This document shows, one piece after another, positions 1-12,997 of a DNA stretch of 64,000 nt (the first letter of the stretch is position 1; each line of letters begins with the position of its first letter). This stretch comes from Ailurus styani (taxonomy: Eukaryota > Chordata > Mammalia > Carnivora > Ailuridae). The notes under the pieces were generated by a model, which saw only the letters and a program-made list of their open reading frames with translations, ran no database searches and was not told the origin of the DNA. Where the stretch lies: the NCBI GenBank assembly GCA_002007465.1, contig LNAC01000003.1, positions 9,080,865 through 9,144,864 on the forward strand, read 5' to 3'. A program made the translations under genes and the position numbers.

Positions 1-2278
1 GCTTATCTGAAGAAGGGGTGTACTAAAGCATGCCATGTAGGACTGATGTGAGGATTCAGCTAATTACCATATGGAAATTTTCTAGCACATAGTACATGGT
101 CCATTAATAATCTCACTTTCTGTTTTCACAGTGCCTATTCCACACCTCTATTGTTTCTTGTAACACAGTTTACTCCAATATGCCCTCCCAACCAGAGTTA
201 CCATCAAGAACAGGGGATGTACCTTATGTGTGTTTGCATCCCTGGAATTTTTGCTGGAGAACAAGGGGGACTAAACTCAGTCTGCCTGACTTTCAGACTC
301 CATGTGCCTGCTATTACACTTTGGCTGCTGCCAAAAATATTTATCGCACAGAGCATAGTCATCATGATTTCTCAATGTGTGTACAAAGAGTGTGAAATGA
401 CTAATGGGTAATATTAGTCATCTAAAAAGTACTCTACCCCAGGACATAGTTTACAAATGGGTTGCTGACAAAGATCTGGGCAACACCCACAGAGAGCAAA
501 GGGGCCATTCTTACAATCAGAATATAATGAAACAAAGCAATAATCAAACATGGTAATTTAATATATATGAAGAGTAAAAAAAAAAAAATTAGCAAAGGGG
601 CTTGCTTTGCCGGAAGCCTAGAAAAGAGTGGAAGAGTAGAAATGTGCCAATATCTGTAGAACAACATAGATCAACCAAAGCAAATATTCCATTTGGCTCA
701 GTGGACTTGCTCACTTGGTAAGATAAGTAATTCAGGCTATGTAACCTCATGTGTCTAGCCCTGGATACCACCTAGTTACTGTAGCTTTACTACACTAAGG
801 AAACAAACTTCCAACAATGATCTTGTGCCTCCTATAGTGTTTCCTCCAGCGGAGAAAATTGTCTGATAAGTCAACAAGAACATGTATCCTTCCTGATGGT
901 TGAATAATTATTCACCAACTTTAAAGCAGGCCATTACCTATAAAACAAATAATTATAGCAGATTTGTAATTTTGAGAGAAAATTCTTTCCGAGATAAATG
1001 GTCTTGTCAGACAGTGTAAGTTAAAGAATTATCATCAACGGAGTTCATTCCTACCTACCGTTACATTTCAACATCACTATTAACCCCTCCATATAATGAA
1101 CTATTTATATAGCCAAATCCAAAATCTCTGAAAGGAGAATGTAACTGATCATAAGGAAGTTACAGAACCCAAACATCTCTTCCAAATATCCTTGCATGAA
1201 CTTAGTACTGTTTTTTTCCACCCATTCTTTCCTTGTTTGGGATTACAGACTGTATATTTACCCCACATAAACATGTCTGTTCTTACTAAGGAAAAACGCT
1301 TAAATTCCTAACCAAAGTGGCAGCGGGTGCTGCCTGAGATGGGAATGTTTATAAGCTTTATGATATTAACTGCAGCACTCAACCTCAGGTGGCATAAAGC
1401 ATGCAAAAAAGAACTTTCTGTCAGTTTTATTATTTCTAAAAAGGTTCCCCTTGAAGCAGAAGAGTGACCTTGCTCTGCTGAGCTGACATATGCCACTGGA
1501 TTAATGGTCGAGCTCTGCTGGAGGGAAGCTCACGGAAACATTACAACTCTAGAAGCTGGGCTGGCGGTGACCATTAATCAGGGGGACCAAAATCATGCAT
1601 CAAACACACTCATTTAAAAGTAGTAAAAATGACTTAAAAAAAACTTTTTGAGAATTAGCTTATTGTTTGTCATTACTTGTGTTCAAGGAGACCACTGCAT
1701 GACTAAACTATCCCTTGAGGAGACCTTTAGAAAGGTTATTTTGTACCCAGAGGCCACGTGAAGGCAGAGGACATTGAAGACTAATGGAAATGACTGGGGT
1801 TTTGTTCCAGAGAATTTGAGGGAAAAGTTTATTCAATTCTGGATCCTGTTTTCCCAGCTTAATTTTCATTCCTTTATTTAAACATGATTTCAAAACAATG
1901 AATATTTTGCTTCTTTGTGATTATTTTATTTTTTAAGCTGGAGTAACTGTGTTTAGTGGTATAAACATTTGATTGGTAAATATGTTGGGAAATTGTTCAG
2001 GAACCTAAAGTTTAGTCAACGTTCAACTATTATGTTCAAAAGTATCTTAACAGACTTAAAAATACATTCTTCCACCATGTGTCAGCTAATGAAGCATTTT
2101 CAAGACTTTTCCTCTCTCTGATTATTGAAAAGAAAAATAAAAGTGTTAAGTCTAAGTTCATTAAGAGGTAGAATAGAGGAAGAGGCATTTGTTAAGAAAA
2201 CCAGAATTTTGATACTTAAGGTTATGGTCAATAGAGGAAGGCCCGTTATGTTTAGTACTTGAAAATTATTCTTCTCCA

Positions 2279-2389
2279 GGGTGCCTGGGCGGCTCCGTTG
2301 GTTAGGCCTCCAATCTCCATCTCAGCTCAGGTCTTGATCTCAGTGTTGTGAGTTCAAGCCCCAGCGTGGAGCCTACTTAAAAAAACAAA
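2279..2389 (+). mobile_element. Old Can-SINE, first of a tandem pair
   Basis: Begins GGGTGCCTGGGCGGCTC and ends GGAGCCTACTTAAAAAA. This is the older form of the carnivore SINE without the CT-rich 3' part. It shares a target site with the next copy. Confidence 0.85.
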
Positions 2390-2430
2390 CATACCAAAAT
2401 AACAGCACCACCAACAAAAATTATTTTCCC

Positions 2431-2521
2431 GGGGCTCCTGGCTGGGGCATGCAACTCTTGATCTCAGGGTCATTAGTTTGAGCCCCACATTGGGCATAGA
2501 GCCTACTTAAAAAAAAAAAAG
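2431..2521 (+). mobile_element. Old Can-SINE, second of a tandem pair
   Basis: A 5'-shortened copy (GGGGCTCCTGGCTGG...) ending GAGCCTACTT and a run of A. A third copy of the target sequence follows at 2527-2542. Confidence 0.8.
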
Positions 2522-4244
2522 GTAAGAAAGTTATTCTTTTCCTAAACAACTGTTTCTTTTACCATCATATTCACTATTACCTTCTTTTGTTGGCCATACC
2601 CTACACGAGAGGATTATTTTTACAGTTATTCATATACGTATTTATTTATATAAAGATTGTTTATATAATTTAGCTGCAAGATTATTTGTTTTTGAAGTTT
2701 AGTTATAGGATGGAAATAGTTGATAATTATGTGTCAAAAATTAAAATATGTAATACTTGGTTATAAGTAGGAAAAATATAATATGCACACAATAGAAAGC
2801 CAATTTCTAAATTTATGGAAGAATAATGCATATTTTTATAATTGGAAATTTGAATCATCTATATTTGGTATCGTCTTCTATCATCTTCTCTCTCTTAAGC
2901 TACTTAGAAAACAAAATTAGTAAGGAGAAATTTCATGCAGGCAAGTTACCTAGAGTAGGGATGGTAAGTACATCAAACATGTTACCTATAATTCCTTACT
3001 CCTCTCCCCACTACCTTCCCTAAAACACACACTATCTTCTGTAACCATTGTTGACAGAGTTGATCATGACCTCTTTTAACTCCGAGCCTGAAAGTGGCCT
3101 CGGAACCCTTCTCAATTCAGCTCTTTATTAAATTTTTAACAAACTATCTGTGCTGGTGCAAGAATTGAAAACTTATTGCCAATTTTGGTTTTGAGAGATA
3201 GTTATTCCAGACAATGCAAAAATCCTAGTACAATATTCCTGTACCGAATACACAACACTTAGAGTGACTGAAATTATTATGTTCACTAGAAACAACCCTT
3301 CACTCCCTTGAAGAGTTCAGGGAATAATTATATTAGACACATTTTTGTTTTCTAGTGTTCCATTTAATATACAGTGTGTGGTCTATCACATTTGTGTTAT
3401 TTGTCATCATTTTAGCAATCACCATCTTTGGGTTTGGAGATTTCTAAAGAGTCCCTCAATTAACAACTATATAGCCTCAGGGTAAATAATTTTTGAGGCA
3501 AATTCAAACTGTATTGATTTCAGCTGATTTAAAAGTTTCTCATCATTTTAATGCCCCTTTCTTTAGACTGACTATAAATAATCAAAGTACAGACATATGT
3601 ATACAAAATGCCTTTCATGTACTAAGTAGTCAGTGCAAATAAGTATTCATAAATGGATGAATATAAATTTCCAAGTTGACATCTATTATAGATTATTAAG
3701 TTCATTTATTCTGTGAATAAATATAATCTTCTTTAGGAACTGCTTCTATATTTGTATACCATGCATTTGAATATGGTTCTGCTTAGGGATTGAAGTTATT
3801 TGGTTGATGGCAACAAAAGAGTGCAAATTCCTCCAGGATAGATTCTTGTCTTATTCATATGGACAGCCTGACCCCAAGCATAAAGTTTAGCCATAGAAGC
3901 CACTTAATATATTTATGTTGAATTGCATATTGCAACACCTTATAGTCTTCGATTAGACATCAGCAAATTATCTTCCCTGGCTATAACATGATCGAGTTAT
4001 AATTGGCTTTTGCATGAACCATGAAATATATGGCTTTTGGACATTTAACTTGAAGAATGGGGGATTTGTCTTCTGTGATTTTTCCAAGCCTCACAACTGT
4101 AGGATTTTTCTGCATAGGTACTCTAGCACTTAAGAACGGGAGCAGTCAGCGCGTACTAACCGGGGGAGACACTGGTATGTGATCTCACAGGGAAGGTGGG
4201 GCCAGATCCTGCCCTTGAAGAGTGGACTGGATCTGAGTGGGTAG

Positions 4245-4360
4245 AAAAAAAGAGGAAGGACATTTCTGGGAAAACAAACAAAAAAACAGATGAAAAAACA
4301 AAAAAACAGGACCCCCCCCCAGAAAAAAACAACCCAAAAACAAAACAAAAAGACAGCAGG
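4245..4360. repeat. A/C-rich low-complexity tract
   Basis: Runs of A separated by single C or G, with a run of nine C at 4312-4320. The overlapping open frames here come from base composition. Confidence 0.8.
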
Positions 4361-4469
4361 AGCAACAGGTTAGAAGCATAAATGAATGTGTCCATCCTGC
4401 CAGTTCTGCCAGATGAGACTGATGGCCATTACCTGATACCATGGGGAATGAGTAAAGCTGAGTTCGAGC

Positions 4470-4650
4470 TTTATTTTTTTGACTAAGGAAGAGCTACTTA
4501 AACTCTCTGAGCCTCAGTTTTCCTCCTCTGTTTTCCTAGCCATCAGTTTTCCCAGCTCAGAGGGTGATCATGTTTATTTAATGAGATAATCCGAGATAGA
4601 TCACTTGGCATGGAACAAATCCTCAGTAACCATCATAACAATGGGGAGCA
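4470..4650 (+). mobile_element. MIR-family SINE (old)
   Basis: GAGCCTCAGTTTTCCTCCTC followed by TTAATGAGATAAT and GGCATGGAACAAATCCTCAGTAA matches the 3' half of the mammalian MIR consensus in sense orientation. Confidence 0.65.
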
Positions 4651-5700
4651 AGCTTTTACATTCTGAGAGCAATGAAATGATAAGAATCAGTATTTTTGGA
4701 AAATTAGTTCAATGGTGTGATGTTAGATGACTGGAAAGGCAAGAGTTTAGGGACTAAGAAGCTAAATGTTAGTGCCTTGGCTCGAGACTGAGGCTAGAAG
4801 CACATATTTGATGAGCAGTAATGAAAATAAATGCCTGCAACAGAGATTTCAAGAAAGAACTGAGCAGATGTGGAGGCTGAAAGAATGCGTGTGCGGTATC
4901 CTGCATTTTGCATTATGTGTCCAAACTCCCCAAAGTGAGCAAATACAGATTTCCATGAGTGCAGGTGGATGGCTCAGAAGGCAGAATCAAAGCAGATCCT
5001 CAGGGGCCACTGGATATAAGCAGAGAGAGCCTTTAGTTGGCACATCTGCCTTCCAGCATGAATGCGGGCCGAGAGGCCACTGCGGGCTAGAGCAGCGAAG
5101 AACGTGGGTTCCCTGGAAAATTCTTGAAGATTTCAAGGAAGCCATGGTATAATGAAACAATTCCAGGAGGATCAAGAGGGACTATTTAGTAGTCAGAAAA
5201 ATAAAGAAGGAATAGACTGTGAGCTATAACAATAGCCTAGGAGCGAGCGAGCCAAGCAGAAGTTTTGCAGTAGGGAAGATAAGAAGCTGAGCACAGGGTA
5301 GCCTGACCGTGGCCACCTTTTTTTTTTTTTTTAAGGTTTTTCATCTTTTTTTTTTTGTAGGAATTTTGTAGGATTTTGTAGGAATCGGTGATATCAAGAC
5401 TGAACTTTTGCCACATTAGGCCTTTTACCTGAAAACAAGATATTTAAGATGTATCACTATTATTTCTTTTAAACCTCTTTTCAGCTAAAATAGAATATCC
5501 TAATTCTATTCACTTCTTAAAACTGCAACCTGACTTACAATCTATGGATATAAGTAAATCGTGGCATACAGTAATAAATCCTGCAGAGAAGCAATTGAGA
5601 ATTTTAAATATCTGAGTCTTTTTTATTCACAAAACTTGTTTTGTTACATTAAACAGGCTGATATGAATAACCACTCTTATAGGTTATGGATCATTTTGCT

Positions 5701-5822
5701 TTTTTTTTTTTTTTTTTNNNNNNNNNNNNNNNNNNNNNNNNNNNNNNNNNNNNNNNNNNNNNNNNNNNNNNNNNNNNNNNNNNNNNNNNNNNNNNTTTTT
5801 TTTTTTTTTTTTTTTTTTTTTT
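5701..5822. repeat. Poly(T) tract containing a 78-base assembly gap
   Basis: Seventeen T precede N at 5718-5795 and about 27 T follow. The gap lies wholly inside a homopolymer, so its true length and content are unknown. The flanks suggest the tail of an antisense retroelement. Confidence 0.9.
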
Positions 5823-8419
5823 AGTTCTAGTTTCTTTCTTTTGAGGCAGTTTCAATTTGCACAAAAACATCTCTAGGGGCACATCAACTTCTGAAAGTAG
5901 AGCTTTCACGTGGAAATTTTGACACAACTTTCAAACACTAGAGTGGAATCAGAATCTGCACTTCCTTTAGATATTTTGCAGTTGACAGAAAAGATACTGA
6001 ACCAGAGAGATCAAGTAAGCGAATTTTGTCCTGACTCCAGGTCTCCATTAGCAATATTTAGAACACCGCTGTATGTTTGAGCATTGGGTGGCCTTGACTT
6101 CGGGTTAAAATGTCGCTGTTGAAGGTTATGTCTCAGCACCAGTTGTCTCTTACTCTTCAACCCCCTGACACACAACCATCTTCCATCGACACCATATGAG
6201 AATATCATTATTTAACACTGAAGCAATCCTAACAGGTTATTTTAAGTGAGTTAAATTTGTTTCACACTCTTCAAAAGATCTTAGCACCTGAGTTAAGTTA
6301 GAACAATTAAACCCTCGAATATCTTTGGATAAAAGCTGACAAGTTTATTGACATTTTACATACTATTATTATAGAATATTCATACAAGTGCATGTTGAAA
6401 CAATTCTGATTTTCAAGAGCATATTACTAACCATCGCTCTATGTGCAATATTTAGAAGATGTGAGAACTCATTGGCAGAGAGTGTGTAATCTTTAATTTG
6501 CCAGTGTATTTCAAAATACTGCGGATGTCTGACTCAGATATGTAAATTTTTTCTTTGAAATAGACTGTGAAACTTTTCCACCAGTGCCTTACCAGTCATG
6601 CTGGAGATAAGATTTTACTTGAAGACCCCAAAAGTTGATGGCTGGTTAAGAAATGAAAATAAGGGTCAAGTTGTCTTGGTTTTGGTCAAAAGGTTGATTT
6701 ACGTTTCCAAAAAGAGACCCCCAGTGGTCCATGTTGATAAATTTAGGCTGGCCGTTGTTCTAAGAATCCAATTCAGTTCCGTTCGTTCAATCAAGATAAC
6801 TTTCCAAATTTCGATCCTGCTCAGATAGCAAGTTTCTTTGAAAATAGAAGACCAGATCGAAACTTTGGAATGGGATGGCATAGTTGAGAGTACATCAGGG
6901 TGGAGAATTGAAAAAAAAGAATTTATTTTTGCAAGTTCTGGTTCCTGTAAATTTCCTCACTGAGAAGGACTAGATCATTTCTAAGAACACTGTCAGCTTT
7001 ATATCATGACATGACATGACATTCTGTAATAATTAGAGTTGTTATACAAAACAGAGAAAAAAATGTGACTAACAAAAAAATGAATCGTCTTAATTCTTTT
7101 ATATTATTCATTGCATTGTTTAGGGATGCACACAGATGTGTTTGAACACCCCAAATAACACTATTCGGCCCTTTTTTTGTGGAAGCCAAGTAGACTAAGT
7201 GGAAGAAAGTAATCTGTATCATGTAATTGCAAAGTCTTGCAATCTAATAACGTTCATCTATATCAGAAAGTTAGACGACTCTTAGAGGTTATTGCTCTTT
7301 CTATTGATTAGTCGAAGAAACCATGTTATTTATCCCGTAGATTTTCTCACTGTCTAGATTTTTCTGATTGACTGCATCCTTTCAGTGTCATTTAAAATGT
7401 TCCTTTGTCCCTGTATTTCCTATAATCTGGTAGTTAGGTAGAGAAGTTTGGTGTGCTTTTTTTATTTATTTTTTCTAAGACTACCTCACTGGTGGTATTA
7501 GGTGCTACTATTATGAAGCATATATTCTAATTGTCTCTTTTTGTCATTCTAGTAGCCTTCAAGGATCCTCACTGAGATCCTTTCTTGCCATCCTTTCACT
7601 CATGAAACAGTGACTTTGTCGTTTCATCATTCCTAACTGATTAGCTTGAATACACACAAACATAGGGAAAGATAAACTTTTCCTTATTAACTACTTACTC
7701 TGAAATATATTTCATAAAAGAAGAGCATATTAAATGCTTAAGTCTTTTCCTTTATTTGCCGGTTTTCATAATATAACTGTAATGTTTCCAAAGCTGATCA
7801 CTGATTTTTTCCTTTTGGTATCATTATGAACTCAAGAACTTTGATATAGTAGATGTATTTTAATATTCACTTACTATTCTTATTGCTACAAAAATTATCC
7901 CATCTTTGGATACAATCTACCCCAGTAAGAATAGTTTCAATATGCCCTCTGTGTTGTTTTGACATGGGCCTAATAGTCTTTGAAAGACTACTTGCTCTAT
8001 GCCATGACCAATATGAAATTTTGGCTGAGAACCTTAACTCCAAGGTCATTAACATCATTACTTATTTTCATTGTCCCTCAACATATGTATTTATATATAC
8101 CAATATTATCAATAATAGTATGATTACTGAAAACAGGTTAAAATTTAATTTATCATTGCTTTTTGTGCTTTGGATAGTCAAATTTTTGTTCTTAAAAAAT
8201 CATTTAAAATAATTCCTCTCTCTAAGCCACAAATTCAATATAGAATTAGGTTCATTTGTTTGATTTTTATTTAGAATTTTTAGGGATCATTTTTATTTTT
8301 GTTTAAGTCTGTTAAAAATAAGTAAAAGTTATGTGGTTTTAAAGCCAAATCTAAAAAAGGAGATATATTCTTTTTTTTTTAGAGGAGGTACATTCAAAGA
8401 AGTCTGTTTCCTCTCCTTT

Positions 8420-8880
8420 ATCACTTTGTTCACTTTTACCCCATATGTATTCACCTGTATTAAAACACAAACATCTATTTCCACCCTTAGAAAAATGGCA
8501 TCCTACTATGGACATTTTTCTCTACGTACATTGGGCTTCTTTTCACTTATACCATATCCTAGAGATCATTCCGTAGAAGTATAAAGAGATGCATTTCAAC
8601 TTTTTACAGTTACACAGTTACATTGTTTGGATTTACCATGCATTATTCAATCAGTCCCCTCTCAATGAACTTTTTTTTATAATATAGCTTTTTAATAATA
8701 TAGATGTTTTATAATTAATATGGGTATATAAGTCAGTTTACAGCCAAGTGTGTGTCTCTGGTACAGATGTGTAGGAATAGAATTGCTGGGTCAAAGGGCA
8801 AATACATCTATAATTTTACTAGTTTTGCCAACTTACCCTCCACAAATGTGCCATTTCACAAGTGCATATCTAATTGCACA
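8420..8880 (-). mobile_element. Old antisense L1M-like 3' fragment
   Basis: AATAGAATTGCTGGGTCAAA, TTTTGCCAACTTACCCTCC and similar phrases match the antisense 3' part of old mammalian L1 elements. Divergence is high and the borders are approximate. Confidence 0.5.
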
Positions 8881-9589
8881 AAGAAAGATTGTATAAATAT
8901 AGAGAGAGTGGAATTAAAGACTAAATATGATCTAATGTCAACAGATACAAAGAATTATCTAAAATACCAATTGCATTTTTATTTAAGTTACTCTTCCCAT
9001 TGATAGCTATTCATTTATATAACAGCTCTGTCTTGAGAGTTTCTGTCACAAGATAATATTTGCCAAATCTAATCCATTATGATTATACAATGCAAAATTA
9101 TTGATACTCAAACACATTCTCATTTATAAAGGACTATTATCTAGGAAGCCAGCTTGCTTCCACATGATTCACCTTTTCATTGGAAACTTAACAGGAGTAG
9201 AAATTATAAATTTGTCTTTGTGCATACCTCATAGTAGACATTAGCCCTTTTCATCATAAGCCATAACCTATACATTATGAAACCATCTCAGAAAGTCACT
9301 AACTTTTAGACTAGAGAATAATGAAATTTTAAAAACATCATTTTAAATACTTAGATTTGCTTCTTAATGGTGTCTTATCATGGGTTGATATTACACTCCT
9401 TTGGTTTCAAGCTGTTGAGTGATTTGCAATAAATGATTGAGAAAAGCCAAAGTAATAGTCTAAAGACTTCTTAAACCACTACTTCTAAATCTGCTTTTCT
9501 TTATTGATATAATGAGGGGTGAATTAATTTTAAGAGGTGGTGACTATTGATTACTTAATGGCAGAAGATAGTGTTGAAAAATGCTGAAG

Positions 9590-10330
9590 TGAGCCTATTC
9601 TGTGCCCTCCTGGGCAACAGGACCCATTATCCAATGGTGGAAATCATGCTGTAACCCTCATTAATATTTAATAGGCAGGACACAGGCTGGATGCAGGCGG
9701 CCAAATTGCCCTAGGCATAGGCTCCAATAGGCCATCAGAATGTTTCGAGTATATAAAGAGTAACAGATTTCCCTGGGTTCAGATTGTTTATAAGCAGGAC
9801 AACAGTACACTCAATTCCCTTTTGTGATCTCTGGGCCATGATAGCCTCATGGAAATGCCTACTAGGCGAGTCGAAGTGATTAATGCTCTGGGAAGTCATT
9901 CTAGGTTAGCAAGCCCTGCATGAGAAGACTTTGTATTTTCCACTGTGGTTCTCAGTTTCAGCCCTTCTCTTTCTGTCTTCTTGCCACAAGCTGAAGGGCT
10001 TGTTCAGCAGGGGTGGCGAGTCAGCAAAAGGCGCTAACTGTGTCTAACACAGCCATCATCCTTGGGGCGATATTACGTATCACACTATCAAGCTAACCCC
10101 TTGTCACACGTCAGGATCTTTTTATTTCAGCTCATTTAAAAGGGAAACAAGGACTTTTAAAGATAGCTGGTGGGAAACGTGACTGGAGGGATGCTTGTAA
10201 GAACAATGAGCCTTCGAAGCTGACTCGCGCTGAACTGGGCTGTCTGTGACTTCTGAAAGGACAGTACGCGGGTTTATAAACGACTGGCTCCCATTGTTAA
10301 CGTTTCAAATCACCAGGTTATTTTTCAGTA
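9590..10330. promoter_or_regulatory. Repeat-free, GC-richer block in intron 1 (candidate enhancer)
   Basis: I recognise no repeat here and the composition is clearly less AT-rich than around it. It contains GAGTCAGCAAAA (an AP-1/MAF-like half site) next to TAACTG (MYB-like) near 10017-10045. It lies 1-1.8 kb ahead of exon 2. Function is inferred and weakly supported. Confidence 0.25.
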
Positions 10331-11377
10331 CCAGCAGCTTATTCTGAAAATACTGTCAGCTTGGAATGAAATTAGGTTCTTGAGCAAGAACATATTCTTA
10401 GGATTTATGGGTACCTAAAGGACACAACATCAAGATATCCACAATTCCAAACAGTGTATAAAATTAAACAGATAGTGAAGAAGTATCTATTTTTTTTTGA
10501 CTCAATGACTCTAAAGATTGTTGAAAGTGTACTTAGGAGAATCATTTACTTTGTAACATGTGAGGAATCACTTATAATTACCTGCCTAGAATGAGTTACA
10601 TAAGAATAAAAATTTAGCTTTGTAAAGGCAAAAAGTATCCAAGAGAACAAGTCTTCTATTAACATATTGAGCTTTTTCTCAAAACCAGTGAATGAAATTG
10701 ACCCCGAGGTCTCATTGTAATTCCATGCTAAATGTGGACAAATTCAGTTGTACTTCCAACCTTAGACTGGGCATGCCTAAATGCTGCTTTCAATTTATTA
10801 ATAGCTCTGTGTGTATGCCTGCTCTGGCTGACACCAAGTAGAGAGTCTCAAATTATCAAGTTATCAGTGATAAATGCATTTGTGTTCATTTCCTTGTTTT
10901 GACAAATACGATCTTTATGAGGCATACTGTGGTGGCTCTACTCAGATTTGTTGTTTGTTTTGTTGTTGTTATTTATTAGTTGGTTGGTTAGTAATACATG
11001 TCATTCCGTTGTGGAAATTGGTTTGTGGCTAGCTCACTTCAAGAAGGCTCAGCTTAGAATTCATAGATTCTTCAGCTGCCATCCCCAAGAGCAGAAGTAA
11101 CACTGTAAATTGAAAATAATTTAATAGATTTTCTTCAAGGTTCTTAACAAACACTATAACATAAAACTTATGAAGGCATTTTGTCAGCTATAAATATTAT
11201 AATGTTAATAATAGTTACACCTCAATGCCTTTAGATATTCCAGAGAGAAGAGCTTTTTTAATCCTATATTTGCAATATATGGACGCTTATGGAACCACAG
11301 TCTAATATATTTTGCAATTTTTTCAGTGAAAGTCACAAATCCTAAATGTCCTTTCCTTTCTCTTTCCTATTTTATAG

Positions 11378-11449
11378 CGCAGCAGCAGTTTTGGGAATTT
11401 TGATCGTTTTCGGAATAATTCCATTTCAAAACCAGATGATTCAACTGAG
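11378..11449 (+). CDS. SAMSN1: SAMSN1 coding exon 2 (N-terminal SLY motif)
   Basis: This 72-bp, 24-codon exon is in phase 0 at both ends. The acceptor is ...CTATTTTATAG and the donor is GAG|GTTAGT. It encodes RSSSFGNFDRFRNNSISKPD followed by DSTE. The RSSSFG segment is the conserved N-terminal motif of the SLY family; in the family the serine before Phe is a known phosphosite and 14-3-3 contact (established knowledge, not visible here). The exon contains no in-frame ATG, so the protein must start in an exon further upstream, and that exon is not in the window. The segment matches my memory of the human protein almost residue for residue, with Ile in place of Leu in NNSISK. Confidence 0.96.
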
Positions 11450-11989
11450 GTTAGTATTTTACTACAATTTTATGAATGTTATGCAAACACATTAGGAAAA
11501 ATTATGAAGCAATATCACTTTTGCAAAGTACAGTAAGAAAAATAAGTATATTTAAAAATCACAGTCTTGCCTATATTTTTGCAATAAAGGAACAAAGAAC
11601 TACTTAGTACCTAGTTACCATGCTGGGTATTAAAAATAAAAAGCTCTCTAAGAAGCCTAACATTAGGAAAAGCAAAACAGGAACTTAAGAAGAAAGTAAT
11701 GGTTTAAAGGGACACAAATAATCCCAAGTTTTCTGAGCAATTCCACCATAAAACAATATATATGTTAAATTTTATGTAAATGGTAATTGCGTTAATTTAA
11801 TTTAATGATTAAATGGCTTGGTTGTAAATTCGTCAAGGAGACCATATGGTTGCTCAGTTGCACTCGCACTTCTGCCATATGCATTGAAATGCCTCATAGG
11901 TGACTGTTACACCCATGTTTGCAAACCGGGAACACTTTAAATGTAGCATAAGGAAAGCTTCCCATAAAAATAAGTCTATATAAAAATAA

Positions 11990-12230
11990 TCATAATAATA
12001 ATAATAGCCACATTTAATTGAACACTTACCATGATACAGGCACAACACTAAACACTTTACCTAACTCTAATGTAGGAACTATTAGTATTATTATTTTACC
12101 AATGAAGAAATACATTTTGTTGAGTGCAATTGCTTCTAAATCACACAGTTAATAAATGACAAAGGCAGAACTCAACATCTTGTCTGACTCCAAGTTTGCA
12201 CTCCTGTTACATAAACGACATCTCACAAAT
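11990..12230 (-). mobile_element. MIR-family SINE, antisense
   Basis: TTGAACACTTACCATG...CAGGCACAACACTAAACACTTTAC, then ATTATTTTACCAATGAAGAAA and AAATCACACAGTTAATAAATGAC follow the reverse complement of MIR in order. Confidence 0.75.
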
Positions 12231-12827
12231 GACAGGCCAGCTATGATGTGATTAATGAAAGGTTTAACACCTGATCAAATAGTAGAGAGGAGGGATAGAT
12301 ATATATATATAATGAGAAAATTAAAAATACATATTTGTCATTGAACCCTATTTAGCAACTCCACATGTGATAAATTTTAGATTAATAGGTTTTGGATCGT
12401 ATGTATTTCTTAGTTATTCATTCTTGTTATTGTATGGGTTTTTTTTGTTTTTTATAAAGAATTTTTCCTGTTGTATTTAATTTCTCAATATACTTTTCAG
12501 ATTCCTACATGTATATACCTATAATATTTTTAAATATTGGTATTTCAGTAATGGATATGCTAAACAAAAGAAATGAAAATAGAATGACATCGACTATTAC
12601 TTTATAAATATATCCATTAGTATAATTACATGCGTGCATGTATAGTATATTCCCTTTTATACATATGTATATTATTTATATCCCCCTTTATCCATCTATA
12701 TATTTATATACACACACTTAAACCTCTAAATAGCTATATAGTCTATCCACATTTATTTAGTTTTAAATAAGACAATATATGTATATAAATAGTGGGAAAT
12801 CTTATATAATTTTCTTTTCTTTTCTTA

Positions 12828-12997
12828 AGAATCTTTTTATTTATTTGACAGAGGGACACACAAGCAGGGGGAGTGGGGGAGGGAGAAGCAGGCTTCCAGC
12901 AAAGCAGGGAGCCCGATGTGAGGCTCGATCCCAGGACTCTGGGATCATGACCTGAGCCGAAGGCAGACACTTGACGACTGAGCCACCCAGGCGCCCC
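12828..12997 (-). mobile_element. Can-SINE, antisense
   Basis: AAGAATCTTTTTATTTATTTGACAGAG at the left and CTGAGCCACCCAGGCGCCCC at the right. The flanking ATAATTTT / ATAATTTC sequences resemble a target duplication. Confidence 0.9.

Larger units (their letters stand above)
1..11377 (+). other. Intron 1 (3' part) of SAMSN1, no supported exon
   Basis: I searched for the first coding exon and did not find a start codon with a basic Lys/Arg-rich continuation and a GT donor, so this stretch is read as intron. It holds a pair of old Can-SINEs (2279-2521), a MIR (4470-4650), an A/C-rich low-complexity tract (4245-4360), a T-tract with an assembly gap (5701-5822) and an old antisense L1M-like piece (8420-8880). 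The segment 7700-8220 may be further old L1, but I cannot fix the family. The blocks 1320-1580 and 9590-10330 look repeat-free and are somewhat richer in GC than their surroundings. The remainder is AT-rich sequence in which I see nothing definite. Confidence 0.75.

Noticed and set aside
4766..5152. Sense open frame of 128 residues in intron 1
   Set aside because: No recognisable domain, no splice context that joins it to exon 2, and ordinary composition. Treated as chance.
6598..6881. Open frames on both strands at 6598-6881, considered as a possible first exon or processed pseudogene
   Set aside because: ATGCTGGAG resembles a SAMSN1 start only in the first two codons; the continuation lacks the basic N-terminus and there is no suitable donor. 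No parent gene was recognised.
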